Shown here piece by piece: positions 1-9,672 of a stretch of 64,000 bases of DNA. Location of the stretch: NCBI RefSeq assembly GCF_014195485.1, contig NZ_JACIBU010000001.1, positions 248,001-312,000 of the forward strand, given 5' to 3'. The DNA is from Modestobacter versicolor (lineage in GTDB: Bacteria; Actinomycetota; Actinomycetes; Mycobacteriales; Geodermatophilaceae). The stretch's first letter is position 1. Each line of letters starts with the position of its first letter. The position numbers and the translations under genes are program-made. The notes beneath the pieces are model-generated. The model saw only the letters and a list, made by a program, of their open reading frames with translations. It searched no databases and had not been told where the DNA came from.

Positions 1-96
1 CACCTTGGCCAGAGCACCGCAGCGGTCGCAGTGGAAGGGAACGACGAGGTCTTCGGTGGGCGGGGTCGTCGTCAGCGTCTGGGTCATCTGGCTCAT
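1..96 (-). CDS. DUF7455-type small zinc-ribbon-like protein (partial, 3' end outside window)
   Basis: Thirty-two codons are visible from an ATG at 94-96, and the frame runs off the window edge without a stop. The peptide has a Thr-rich start, then FHCDRCGALAKV, a CxxC pair like the first zinc knuckle of the small actinobacterial DUF7455 proteins ('DRCGAxA'). Such proteins are often encoded beside the principal sigma factor gene, as here. Only a weak purine-rich stretch precedes the start. The function of the family is unknown. The assignment rests on the short motif and on synteny. Confidence 0.7.
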   Translation of the reverse strand, partial: MSQMTQTLTTTPPTEDLVVPFHCDRCGALAKV

Positions 97-494
97 CACT
101 CGCTCTCTACCGCACGGACCCGCGGCTGCGGATCGGCCTCCTGCACAGCGCCAGGATGGCCCCTCGTGTTCCCGTTCCGACACCTGGTGTGCACGGACTC
201 GCCGAAAGAGATGAGCTCGTGACACGGGAGGTGCTGGTGGAGCGGTTCAGCAGGGGACGTCACTGGTTCGGAACTGGGTCCGGGTGGTGCACGTGCTGGT
301 GGTGCTGGTCACCGGCCGGGCCGGTTGTGGGTCCGCTGCTGTTCTGACACCGCCCACGCTACGCCGTCTACCCGGCCCGTGCCGCCGTACACCGATCCGT
401 CACCCCTTGGGAGCGAGAGGTTCCCGGAGGCCGGACAGCGCAGTGGCCGGCGACCCGGGTGGGTCGCCGGCCACTGCGGACGTTCGTGCCGCCG
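97..494. other. 398-bp intergenic region upstream of the DUF7455 gene
   Basis: No frame here has gene-like codon use; short frames on both strands are rich in Cys, Trp and Arg. On the minus strand it must carry the promoter of the DUF7455 gene. A TAGCGT hexamer (plus-strand 357-362) is a possible but distant -10. Its sigma-factor side ends in the terminator hairpin at 439-478. I see nothing else I can support. Confidence 0.5.
439..478 (-). terminator. Perfect 18-bp hairpin downstream of the sigma factor gene
   Basis: An 18-bp perfect inverted repeat (439-456 with 461-478) encloses a 4-nt GGGT loop, starting 17 nt past the sigma factor stop codon. It has no U tract, as is common for actinobacterial terminators. 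Confidence 0.85.
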
Positions 495-1862
<1,368 letters not shown>

Positions 1863-2171
1863 TCAGGTTCCTTCCCGTACTACTGCGGTGCGTTCCTCGA
1901 GGACCGTGTGGCCCGCGGGCAGCGGCCCCGGGCCGCACCCGGCAGCTGCGGCCCACCGACGCGCCCGGCGGGGTGACACACCGAAGGGCGTTTCACCGTG
2001 CTGGGAGAGGGGGATGACCTGCTGGCTGGGGGTTGACGCGGTGGGGCTCCTCCATTGTAACGGCGCGCACGCGACGGTCCACCGGTTCAGTGCCGGAAGC
2101 GGCCCGACGACCCGCGCGCTCCCCCCGCCGAGGGAGACCGGTCGGTGGCCGGCCCCCGCGGCGGAGCTGCC
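1863..2171. other. 309-bp intergenic region: sigma factor leader and promoter
   Basis: No supported gene. On the minus strand it contains the sigma factor promoter (2054-2081) and a leader of about 185 nt, unusually long for this window. The rest, up to the ppgK stop, is GC-rich with no obvious terminator. Confidence 0.6.
2054..2081 (-). promoter_or_regulatory. Candidate sigA promoter
   Basis: On the minus strand TGGACC (2076-2081) is followed after 16 nt by TACAAT (2054-2059), the best consensus-like -10 in the window. It would give a leader of roughly 185 nt ahead of the GTG at 1862. Confidence 0.6.
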
Positions 2172-2915
<744 letters not shown>

Positions 2916-2922
2916 GCGGCAG

Positions 2923-2928
2923 AGGCTA
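2923..2928 (-). promoter_or_regulatory. Leaderless -10 of ppgK
   Basis: Minus-strand TAGCCT ends 7 nt before the GTG start, so transcription would begin at or next to the start codon. Confidence 0.6.
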
Positions 2929-2961
2929 GCGACCGGCGACGGCGGTGGCGCGGAGGTCCGG

Positions 2962-2967
2962 CAGGAT
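2962..2967 (+). promoter_or_regulatory. Leaderless-type -10 of suhB
   Basis: CAGGAT ends 8 nt before the GTG at 2976. The same hexamer and spacing precede the YCII gene start at 37383. Confidence 0.45.
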
Positions 2968-2975
2968 CCCTCTCC

Positions 2976-3806
2976 GTGATGACCTCCGGCACCGCCCAGC
3001 CCGACCTGCCGACCGAGCTGCTCGAGCTCGCCCGGGCCACCGCGGAGGAGGCCGCGCTGCTCGTCGGTGCCGGTCGCAGCACCGCCGCGGACCAGGTCGA
3101 CACCAAGTCCAGCCCGGTCGACGTGGTCACCGCCGTCGACACCGCCAGCGAGGCGCTGATCGTGCGCCGGCTGACCGAGGCCCGGCCGGACGACGGGGTG
3201 CTGGGGGAGGAGGGCGCCGCCCGCGAGGGCACCAGCGGCGTCCGCTGGGTGGTCGACCCGATCGACGGCACGGTGAACTTCCTCTACGGGCTGCCCGCCT
3301 ACGCCGTCTCGATCGCCGCGGAGGTCGACGGCGAGACCGTGGCCGGGGTGGTGCTCAACGTGGCGACGGGGGAGCTGTTCACCGCCGTCCGGGGACGGGG
3401 CGCCTGGCTCACCGCCCCGGGTGCCGCCGCGATGCAGTTGCACGGCAGCGCGCCGGTGTCCCTGGAGCAGACCCTGGTGGCCACCGGGTTCGGGTACCGG
3501 GTCGAGCAGCGCCGGGCGCAGGGCGCCGTGGTCGCCCAGCTGCTGACCGAGGTGCGCGACATCCGCCGCAACGGGTGCGCCTCGCTGGACCTGTGCGCCG
3601 CCGCCGCCGGCCGGGTCGACGCCTACTACGAGCTGGACCTCAAGCCCTGGGACCACGCGGCCGGTGCGCTGGTGGCCGCCGAGGCGGGGCTGGTGGTCAC
3701 CGGGCTGGCCGGCCGGCCGTTCGCCGAGCCGATGGCGGTGGCCGCCGCGCCGAGCGTCGCCCAGCCCCTCCTGGAGCTGCTCGAGCGGCTGCACGCAGCC
3801 GGCTGA
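2976..3806 (+). CDS. suhB: Inositol monophosphatase family protein
   Basis: A 276-residue Mg-dependent, lithium-sensitive-type phosphatase expected to hydrolyse myo-inositol 1-phosphate or related sugar phosphates, feeding phosphatidylinositol and mycothiol synthesis. Family motifs are in order: LGEEG (metal-binding Glu), then WVVDPIDGTVNFLYGLP (the DPxDGT metal site), then the C-terminal KPWDHAAGALVAAEAGL signature (WDxAAG). GTG 2976 and ATG 2979 are adjacent in-frame starts; GTG is taken because a CAGGAT -10 is 8 nt upstream. It is divergent from ppgK, with 60 bp between starts, and convergent with the LytR-C gene, with a short 6-bp hairpin between the ends. Confidence 0.93.
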   Translation: MMTSGTAQPDLPTELLELARATAEEAALLVGAGRSTAADQVDTKSSPVDVVTAVDTASEALIVRRLTEARPDDGVLGEEGAAREGTSGVRWVVDPIDGTVNFLYGLPAYAVSIAAEVDGETVAGVVLNVATGELFTAVRGRGAWLTAPGAAAMQLHGSAPVSLEQTLVATGFGYRVEQRRAQGAVVAQLLTEVRDIRRNGCASLDLCAAAAGRVDAYYELDLKPWDHAAGALVAAEAGLVVTGLAGRPFAEPMAVAAAPSVAQPLLELLERLHAAG

Positions 3807-3824
3807 GCCGGACGCCGGAGGGCG

Positions 3825-4385
3825 TCAGCAGGCCCCTTCGGCGTCGGCGATCGGCACGAGCGCCGCGTCGACCTGCTCCTGCGAGGCCAGGCCGGCGAAG
3901 TCGGGGCCCAGGACGACGTCGACGACGGCGGTGGCCCGGGTGTCGGGGCGGCTGGTCGCGCCCGGCAGGTACAGCGCCATGAACTCCGCGGTGCTGGCGC
4001 CGCGCGGACCGAACCGCAGCTCGCCCACGCCGACCACCTCGTTGCCGCTGGCGTCGTTCGCGATCTCCTCCACGACGAACCCGCGGCTCTGCAGCGTGGT
4101 GGCGACCTCGCCGGCCCGGCCGGCCACGTCGCTGGCGTTGAGCACCCGCAGCGTCACCGTCGCGGGGTCCAGCGCCGAGGGGGCGGCGCTCGCGCTGCTG
4201 CAGGCCGCGGCCTGCGCCTGGTCGCGGGCGTTCTCGTCGCTGAGCACGTTCCACCACACCGCCAGTGCGGCGAGGGCGAGCACCAGCAGGAAGATCAGCG
4301 CCGGGAGCGGACGACGCCGGCGGCTGCCCGCGGGGCGCCGCTCGGCGGTCTCGCTCACGGTTCGCTCACGTCGGCGAGACTGCAC
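3825..4385 (-). CDS. LytR C-terminal-domain membrane protein (Cei-like)
   Basis: A 186-residue protein with a basic Arg-rich cytoplasmic start, one transmembrane segment (about residues 30-50, LPALIFLLVLALAALAVWW) and an extracytoplasmic LytR_C domain. The domain includes VTLRVLNASDVAGRAGEVA and later LRFGPRGASTAEFMALYLPGA. The family is tied to cell-envelope integrity; the positional equivalent in M. tuberculosis is Rv2700 (cei). The first GTG is used. A second in-frame GTG nine codons later (SETAERR) is possible, and TAGGGT lies 9 nt before the first. The exact ligand is unknown. Confidence 0.88.
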   Translation of the reverse strand: MQSRRRERTVSETAERRPAGSRRRRPLPALIFLLVLALAALAVWWNVLSDENARDQAQAAACSSASAAPSALDPATVTLRVLNASDVAGRAGEVATTLQSRGFVVEEIANDASGNEVVGVGELRFGPRGASTAEFMALYLPGATSRPDTRATAVVDVVLGPDFAGLASQEQVDAALVPIADAEGAC

Positions 4386-4416
4386 ACGGGGCAGACCCTA
4401 GCGGCGTGCGGGACTG

Positions 4417-5463
4417 CTACAGCGCACCGTCCTCGAGCGCGGCGCGTCCCAGTTCGACGCACGGATCGATCTTGTCGGCGTAGCCCGTCGTGTCCTTGCC
4501 GGCCATCGCCCCGGCGGCGGAGCGGGCGACGATCCCGGCCACGATCGCGGCGAACTTGAAGTAGGCGAAGCCGACGTACCAGCTGAGGTCGGCGAGGTCG
4601 GCGCCGCTGCGGACGGCGTACCGCTCGGCCAGCTCCCGCCGGGTCGGGAACCCGGGCAGCGTGGTCACCGAGGACACCGACACGTCGCGGTCCTCACCGG
4701 CCTGCGGCCAGTAGACGAAGAGCATGCCGAGGTCGGTGAGCGGGTCGCCGAGGGTCGACATCTCCCAGTCGAGCACCGCCCGGACCCGGCCCGGCGTGGC
4801 CGGGTCGAGCAGGCAGTTGTCCAGCCGGTAGTCGCCGTGGGTGATCCCCGAGCGCGCGGAGGCGGGCACGGTCGCGGCCAGCCGGGCCGCCAGCGCGTCC
4901 AGCGCCGGGCGGTCGGTGTCGCGGGTGGCGTCCCACTGCTTGGTCCAGCGGCGCACCTGCCGCTCCAGGAAGCCCTCGGGGCGGCCGAAGTCGGCCAGGC
5001 CCACGCCCGCCGGGTCGACGGCGTGCAGGTCGGCGAGGGTGTCCATCAGGCCGTCGGCCACGGCCCGGCGCTGGCCGGGCTCGTCGGCGTAGCCCGGGGG
5101 CAGCTCGCCCACCACGTGCACGCCGACGACCCGCTCCATCACGTAGAAGGGGGCGCCGAGCACCGAGGTGTCGGTGGCCAGGTGCAGCGTGCGGGGGACC
5201 GGGACCGGGGTGCCGGCCAGCGCGGAGATGACCCGGTGCTCGCGCACCATGTCGTGCGCGGTGGCCAGCACGGCGCCGGTCGGCGGCCGGCGGAGGATGA
5301 CCGCGTCGTCGGCCGGACCGCCCGCCGGGGTGACCACGTAGGTCAGGTTGGACATCCCCGCGGCGATGAGCTCGACGCTCACCGAGCGCCACTTCTCGTC
5401 GCCCAGAGCGGTCGCGAGGTAGGGCCCGACGACCCCCGGATCAGCACCCACGGTGGTCGCCAC
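4417..5463 (-). CDS. Phosphotransferase (aminoglycoside phosphotransferase / ACAD10-type kinase fold)
   Basis: A 348-residue APH-fold kinase-like protein. It has a nucleotide-binding lobe with AAGMSNLTYVV, the catalytic Brenner-type loop THGDYRLDNCLL (around residue 215), and a metal-binding DWEMSTLGDPLTDLG. This arrangement is typical of the 'phosphotransferase family' proteins related to the kinase domain of ACAD10, often linked with acyl-CoA metabolism. The substrate cannot be read from sequence. The GTG at 5461-5463 is supported by TACCCT 6 nt upstream; longer in-frame extensions are Pro/Arg-rich and unlikely. The gene is alone on this strand. Confidence 0.88.
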   Translation of the reverse strand: MATTVGADPGVVGPYLATALGDEKWRSVSVELIAAGMSNLTYVVTPAGGPADDAVILRRPPTGAVLATAHDMVREHRVISALAGTPVPVPRTLHLATDTSVLGAPFYVMERVVGVHVVGELPPGYADEPGQRRAVADGLMDTLADLHAVDPAGVGLADFGRPEGFLERQVRRWTKQWDATRDTDRPALDALAARLAATVPASARSGITHGDYRLDNCLLDPATPGRVRAVLDWEMSTLGDPLTDLGMLFVYWPQAGEDRDVSVSSVTTLPGFPTRRELAERYAVRSGADLADLSWYVGFAYFKFAAIVAGIVARSAAGAMAGKDTTGYADKIDPCVELGRAALEDGAL

Positions 5464-5816
5464 GGCGGCAGGGTAGCCTCTGGCGCTCCCACCCTCGGCC
5501 GGCCTCCCGGCAACCCTGATGTGTCGCCTTCGGGGAGGCGGGCACAAACGGGGGCCTGGCGACGTTGGGCGGCTGGCCGGAGCGCGCACAGGAGCGCGCC
5601 AGGGCGGTTCTGGAGGTGCACGTACCGACGGAGCGGCCCCGGATGCGTCCGGTGCACGACCGTGCGAGACCGGCCGGGAGACCCACCACTGGGCCACCGG
5701 GCCGGGGACAGACCACCGGCCGCTGCGGCGGCCGGCACCACCGGCCGAGGCGCTCCGGCGCCGGCGGCGAACGAGCGGGCCGCGAGCCCGCGCTGAGAGA
5801 AGAGAAGGGGCACACC
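5464..5816. other. 353-bp intergenic region between divergent genes
   Basis: It holds the leaderless promoter of the phosphotransferase gene at its left edge and presumably the DUF4193 promoter. A small inverted repeat (gcctccc with ggggaggc near 5505-5545) and repeated ACCACCGGCCG words near 5719-5750 are visible. No frame here looks coding, and the in-frame upstream extension of DUF4193 is Pro/Arg/Gly-rich. Confidence 0.5.
5470..5475 (-). promoter_or_regulatory. Leaderless -10 of the phosphotransferase gene
   Basis: Minus-strand TACCCT ends 6 nt before the GTG start at 5463. Confidence 0.6.
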
Positions 5817-6119
5817 ATGGCCACCGACTACGACGCCCCCCGACGCAACGAGGCCGACGAGCTCGGCGAGGACTCCCTCGAGGAGCTCAAGGCCCGCCGG
5901 GCCGAGGCGCAGAGCTCCTCGGTCGACGTCGACGAGACCGACTTCAACGAGAACCTCGAGCTCCCCGGGGCCGACCTCTCCAACGAGGAGCTCACCGTCC
6001 GGGTGCTGCCCAAGCAGGAGGACGAGTTCACCTGCTCGCGCTGCTTCCTGGTGCACCACCGCAGCCGGCTGGCGACGACCCGCAACGGTCAGCCCGTCTG
6101 CCGCGACTGCGCAGCCTGA
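5817..6119 (+). CDS. DUF4193 family protein (Rv2699c-like)
   Basis: A 100-residue acidic protein conserved in actinobacteria. The N-terminal two thirds are Asp/Glu-rich (NEADELGEDSLEELKARRAE). The C-terminal third is a zinc-ribbon-like module, TCSRCFLVHHRSRLA followed by PVCRDCAA, giving two CxxC pairs. The ATG at 5817 has AAGGGG about 6 nt upstream. Its molecular role is unknown; the positional equivalent in M. tuberculosis is Rv2699c. It is followed immediately by a strong 57-bp palindromic element. Confidence 0.93.
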   Translation: MATDYDAPRRNEADELGEDSLEELKARRAEAQSSSVDVDETDFNENLELPGADLSNEELTVRVLPKQEDEFTCSRCFLVHHRSRLATTRNGQPVCRDCAA

Positions 6120-6123
6120 ACAA

Positions 6124-6180
6124 GGACCCCCTCGCCCCCCACCGCTTGCGAGCTGGCGGTGGGCCCCTGCGAGGGGGCCG
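6124..6180 (+). terminator. 57-bp double-stem palindromic element, copy A
   Basis: Begins 5 nt after the DUF4193 stop. An outer 8-bp stem (6127-6134 with 6170-6177) encloses an inner 8-bp stem (6138-6145 with 6156-6163). A second element of exactly the same length and layout occurs at 14021-14077. It probably terminates transcription or protects the 3' end. Confidence 0.8.
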
Positions 6181-6213
6181 TTCCAGCACCTCACCTCGAG
6201 GGGAAGGCCTCTG

Positions 6214-7134
6214 ATGACCTCGAAGCAGCCGCGGGACGTGCCTCCGCCGCGGCCGGTGCAGGAGCCGGTCGAGGGCGAGGTCGTCGGGGGCGAGTCCGGG
6301 CTCGGTCCCGCTGCCCGGGCGCTGGCCGACGCCGTCGCCGGGCTGCTGGGCCGGGACACCCCGGCCGGGCAGTCGGCGACGGGGCAGCGCGCCGCTGCGG
6401 GGGCGAAGGCCGCCACCGGTGTGCTCACCGACGTCATCGCCGCGGTGGCCGCCGCGGCGCGGTCGGCCGGCAACCCCAGCGGCTCCGGCAGCGGGTCGGG
6501 CAGCGGGTCGGGCTCCGCGGGCAGCTCCGGTCGGGGCTTCGCGCCGGGTGGGCTGCTCGGCGACCTGCTCGACGCCGCGGCACCCCGGTTGCCGATCCGG
6601 GACCGCGACCGGCTCCGCCGGGCCCACCCCGGGCTGACCGACGCCGAGATCGCCGACGCGCTGGTGGCCCGGGCCACCCGGCTCACCGGCGGGATCGGCG
6701 CGGCCACCGGCGGCCTGGCCGCTGCGCAGTGGTTCGCCCCGCCGTCGATGGTCGCCGTCCCGCTGGAGCTCGGCGCCCAGACCGTGCTGGTCGCGGCGGT
6801 CGAGGTCGTGCTGGTGGGCGAGCTGCACGAGCTGGCCGGCCGGCGGGCACCCGGCGACGCCCGGGCGCGGGCCGGCGCCTACCTGAGCAGCTGGACCACC
6901 CAGCGCCCGGTCGGCAGCACGCGCTCGGCCGGCCTGTTCTCCGTCATCAGCACCGCCGGCGCGACGGCCCTCCGCCGCCGGATCACCCAACGGCTGGCCC
7001 GCAGCACGACGTCCATGGCGCCGCTGCTGGTGGGCGCCACGCTGGCCGCCCGCGGGAACCGCAAGGCGACCGCCGCGCTCGCCGACCGCCTCCGGTCCGA
7101 GCTGGGGATCGGGCCGGCCGACCGGTCGTCCTGA
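6214..7134 (+). CDS. Hypothetical protein with central Gly/Ser linker and hydrophobic EcsC-like C-terminal half
   Basis: A 306-residue protein of unknown function. The start is Pro-rich (residues 1-20). An Ala-rich helical part precedes a (GS)n linker near residues 88-106. The second half has [40 protein letters not shown], split here by eye, and amphipathic hydrophobic helices without clear membrane-spanning segments, loosely like EcsC-family proteins. The ATG at 6214 has GGGGAAGG upstream. In mycobacteria the equivalent slot beside dut is held by a DUF3093 protein, which I do not find here. The EcsC comparison is tentative. Confidence 0.8.
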   Translation: MTSKQPRDVPPPRPVQEPVEGEVVGGESGLGPAARALADAVAGLLGRDTPAGQSATGQRAAAGAKAATGVLTDVIAAVAAAARSAGNPSGSGSGSGSGSGSAGSSGRGFAPGGLLGDLLDAAAPRLPIRDRDRLRRAHPGLTDAEIADALVARATRLTGGIGAATGGLAAAQWFAPPSMVAVPLELGAQTVLVAAVEVVLVGELHELAGRRAPGDARARAGAYLSSWTTQRPVGSTRSAGLFSVISTAGATALRRRITQRLARSTTSMAPLLVGATLAARGNRKATAALADRLRSELGIGPADRSS

Positions 7135-7174
7135 CCGCGGTCGGCCCGCCCCCCGTGCGCCGGTCCGCCGCGGC

Positions 7175-7180
7175 TAGCCT
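7175..7180 (+). promoter_or_regulatory. Leaderless -10 of dut
   Basis: TAGCCT ends 7 nt before the GTG at 7188, the same hexamer and spacing as ppgK and the methyltransferase gene at 15995. Confidence 0.65.
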
Positions 7181-7187
7181 CGCCGCC

Positions 7188-7709
7188 GTGCCCGTACCCC
7201 GCTCCGACCCCGCGCCGCCGGTGCCGGACGTCGAGGTGCCCGTCCTGCTCACCGCGCCGGACGGCGTCCTCCCCGCCTACGCCCTGCCCGGCGACGCCGG
7301 CGCCGACCTCTGCCTGGCCGAGGACGTCGTGCTCGCCCCGCACCAGCGCGCGCTCGTCGGCACCGGGGTCGCGGTCGCCATCCCCGACGGGTTCGCCGGC
7401 TTCGTGCACCCGCGCTCCGGGTTGGCGCACCGGCTCGGGCTGAGCCTGGTCAACGCGCCGGGCACCATCGACGCGGGCTACCGCGGCGAGATCAAGGTCA
7501 ACCTGGTCAACCTGGACCCGAGCGCGACGATCACGCTGCACCGCGGCGACCGCGTCGCCCAGCTGGTGGTGCAGCCGGTCGTGCGGGCGCGGTTCGTGCC
7601 GGTGGCCGAGCTGCCGGCCAGCGAGCGGGGCAGCGGCGGGCACGGTTCCACCGGTGGGGCCGCGGCGCTCGCCGCCCCCACCTCCTCATCCCTGGAAGGA
7701 CGGGCCTGA
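7188..7709 (+). CDS. dut: dUTP diphosphatase
   Basis: A 173-residue trimeric-type dUTPase converting dUTP to dUMP and pyrophosphate, which supplies dTMP precursor and keeps uracil out of DNA. The five family motifs are present: PGDAGADL (I), [13 protein letters not shown] (II), [16 protein letters not shown] (III), [10 protein letters not shown] (IV) and the flexible C-terminal [10 protein letters not shown] (V). The GTG at 7188 is placed by the upstream -10 and by the N-terminal length; the longer open frame is an Arg/Gly-rich shadow. A short tail of about 20 residues follows motif V. The DUF3710 gene starts 2 nt after the stop. Confidence 0.96.
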   Translation: MPVPRSDPAPPVPDVEVPVLLTAPDGVLPAYALPGDAGADLCLAEDVVLAPHQRALVGTGVAVAIPDGFAGFVHPRSGLAHRLGLSLVNAPGTIDAGYRGEIKVNLVNLDPSATITLHRGDRVAQLVVQPVVRARFVPVAELPASERGSGGHGSTGGAAALAAPTSSSLEGRA

Positions 7710-7711
7710 CG

Positions 7712-8431
7712 ATGCCGCTGGGACGCCGGCGCAACCGGATCGACCGCAGCCTGCGCGAGCGCGGGGTGCCCCCCGAGCCGCAGCTGCGGGAGCGCGAGGA
7801 GACCGGCACCACCGGTCCCTGGGACGACGCCGACGCACCCGACGACGGCGTCACCCGGATCGACCTGGGCTCGCTGCGGGTGCCCGCGGTCAGCGGCATG
7901 GAGCTGCGGGTCGACGTCAACGCGTCGCAGCAGGTGGTCGGCGCGAGCCTGCGGTCGGGCGACTCGCTGCTGCAGCTGTCGGTGTTCGCCGCCCCGCGCG
8001 CCGGGGGCCTGTGGGACGACGTCCGGGCCGAGCTCGCCCGCGGCGCCAGCGGCCAGGGCGCCTCGCTGCAGGAGGTCGAGGGCCCGTTCGGTCCCGAGCT
8101 CGCCGGCACCGTGCTGATGCCGGTGGCACCCCAGCCGGGCCAGTCCGGCACGCCCAAGCCGGTGCGCCGGCCGGCCCGCTTCCTCGGCGTCGACGGGCCG
8201 CGGTGGTTCCTGCGCGGCATGCTCACCGGCCCGGCGGCCGCCGACCCGGCCGGGGCGGCCGCGCTGGAGGCGGCGTTCCGCGCGGTCGTCGTCGTCCGCG
8301 GCTCCGGCCCGATGCCGGTGCGTGACCAGCTGCCGCTGACCCTGCCACCGCAGGCCGCCGAGCAGATCGCCCGGCAGCAGGCCGCCAACCGGGCCGCGGG
8401 CCCGGGGCCCACGCCCGGCGCGGCCGGGTGA
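7712..8431 (+). CDS. DUF3710 domain protein (Rv2696c-like)
   Basis: A 239-residue protein of the actinobacterial DUF3710 family. It has a basic start (MPLGRRRNRIDRS), a short acidic segment, and the domain core RIDLGSLRVPAVSGMELRV followed by LLQLSVFAAPRAGGLWDDV. WFLRGMLTGPAA lies in the C-terminal part. Function is unknown. It lies 2 nt after dut, with GGAAGGA upstream (inside the dut 3' end), so the two are likely cotranscribed. It ends in a Pro/Gly/Ala-rich tail that overlaps the next start by 4 bp (GTGA). Confidence 0.9.
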   Translation: MPLGRRRNRIDRSLRERGVPPEPQLREREETGTTGPWDDADAPDDGVTRIDLGSLRVPAVSGMELRVDVNASQQVVGASLRSGDSLLQLSVFAAPRAGGLWDDVRAELARGASGQGASLQEVEGPFGPELAGTVLMPVAPQPGQSGTPKPVRRPARFLGVDGPRWFLRGMLTGPAAADPAGAAALEAAFRAVVVVRGSGPMPVRDQLPLTLPPQAAEQIARQQAANRAAGPGPTPGAAG

Positions 8432-9225
8432 CCGGCCCGGTCGCCACCGCCTACGGGCCGGGGCCCGACCAGTTCCTCGAGGTCACCCTGCCGGACGGCG
8501 ACGGGCCGGCGCCGGTCGTCGTGGTGCTGCACGGTGGGTTCTGGCGGGCCCGCTACGGCATCGAGCTGGCCCGGCCGCTGGCGGCGGACCTGGCTGCCCG
8601 CGGCTGGGCGGCGGTGGCCGTGGAGTACCGCCGGGTCGGCGCCGGCGGCGGCTGGCCGACGACCCTGGAGGACGTCGCCGCGGCGCTGGACGCGCTGCCC
8701 GACGTGCCCGGTGCCGCCCGGATGGACCTGGCCGACGTCACCGTGGTCGGCCACTCCGCCGGTGGGCACCTGGCCGCCTGGGCGGCTGCGCGGCACCGGC
8801 TCCCCGCAGGCGCCCCCGGTGCCGCGCCCCGGGTCTCCGTCACCGCCGCGGTGCTGCAGGCCGGCGTGCTCGACCTGGCCGCCGCGGTCGCCGCCGACCT
8901 GGGCGCCGGGGCGACCGTCGAGTTCCTCGGCGGGACACCCGAGCAGCTGCCCGAGCGCTACGCCGCGGCGGACCCGGTGCGGCTGCTGCCCACCGGTGCG
9001 GCCGTCCTGTGCGTGCACGGCGCCGACGACACCACCGTGCCGCTGGTGCAGAGCGAGCGCTACGCGGCCGCCGCGGGAGCCGCCGGCGACCGGGTGGAGG
9101 TGAGCGTCGTGCCCGGTGACCACATGGTGGTGCTGGACCTCACGCACGAGGCGTGGCGCCGCACGGTGGACTGGCTGGGCGCACGACGGACAGCCGGCCG
9201 AGACCGCACTACGCTGGGATCGTGA
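8428..9225 (+). CDS. Alpha/beta hydrolase (BD-FAE / esterase-lipase type)
   Basis: A 265-residue cytoplasmic alpha/beta hydrolase. The oxyanion-hole motif is LHGGFW near residue 35, the nucleophile elbow is VVGHSAGGHLA (Ser around residue 109), an acid Asp is probable in CVHGADDTTVP, and the catalytic His is in VPGDHMVVLD. The layout fits kynurenine formamidase-like or bottromycin-like esterase subfamilies, but the substrate cannot be assigned. The GTG start overlaps the DUF3710 stop by 4 bp, indicating translational coupling. It corresponds in position to Rv2695. Confidence 0.88.
   Translation: MTGPVATAYGPGPDQFLEVTLPDGDGPAPVVVVLHGGFWRARYGIELARPLAADLAARGWAAVAVEYRRVGAGGGWPTTLEDVAAALDALPDVPGAARMDLADVTVVGHSAGGHLAAWAAARHRLPAGAPGAAPRVSVTAAVLQAGVLDLAAAVAADLGAGATVEFLGGTPEQLPERYAAADPVRLLPTGAAVLCVHGADDTTVPLVQSERYAAAAGAAGDRVEVSVVPGDHMVVLDLTHEAWRRTVDWLGARRTAGRDRTTLGS
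9210..9215 (+). promoter_or_regulatory. Leaderless -10 of the OB-fold gene
   Basis: TACGCT lies inside the 3' end of the preceding hydrolase gene and ends 6 nt before the GTG at 9222, so the OB-fold gene may have its own start within the operon. Confidence 0.55.
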
Positions 9226-9635
9226 CCGAGACCAGGGCCGACTCCGCGGCGGGGCAGGGCGCGCAGCCCGGCGCCCGCGGCTGGCTCTCCCGCACCCTGC
9301 AGAAGCTCACCGCCGACGACCAGACGGTCGACGCGCGCGAGCTGCAGTCCGACGTCGTCTCCTCCGGCTGCGCGCCGGTGAGCGCCTGCCGCAAGGGCGA
9401 GGTGGTCACCGTCACCGGCCGGCTGAAGTCGGTGGTCTACACCCCGCGCGAGACCGTGCCGACGCTGGAGGCCGAGCTCTTCGACGGCTCCGGTTCGGTC
9501 ACCCTGGTCTGGCTGGGCCGCCGGCGCATCCCCGGCATCGAGCCCGGCCGCCGGCTGACCGCCCGTGGCCGGTTCGCGGCCTTCGAGGGCCGCCAGGTGA
9601 TCTACAACCCCTGGTACGAGCTGAGCGCCGGGTGA
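9222..9635 (+). CDS. OB-fold nucleic-acid-binding domain protein (Rv2694c-like)
   Basis: A 137-residue protein with an N-terminal helical part (WLSRTLQKLTADDQ) and an OB fold from about residue 60: GEVVTVTGRLKSVVY, then EAELFDGSGSVTLVWLGRR, then GRRLTARGRFAAFEGRQVIYNP. This matches the tRNA-anticodon/RecG-wedge type OB domain common next to DUF3159 genes in actinobacteria. A nucleic acid ligand is expected from the fold, not shown. Its GTG overlaps the previous stop by 4 bp. Confidence 0.9.
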   Translation: MTETRADSAAGQGAQPGARGWLSRTLQKLTADDQTVDARELQSDVVSSGCAPVSACRKGEVVTVTGRLKSVVYTPRETVPTLEAELFDGSGSVTLVWLGRRRIPGIEPGRRLTARGRFAAFEGRQVIYNPWYELSAG

Positions 9636-9672
9636 CCTCGGGCGCACCGACCCGGCCCGGGGGGAGCCGGCG

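Noticed and set aside
5565-5816. In-frame N-terminal extension of the DUF4193 protein
   Set aside because: The extension is Arg/Pro/Gly-rich, and the ATG at 5817 has a good ribosome site and matches the usual 100-residue length.
6159-7187. Upstream extension of dut to 516 codons
   Set aside because: It overlaps the 6214-7134 gene completely in another frame and has shadow-like composition; the GTG at 7188 has a -10 at the right spacing.
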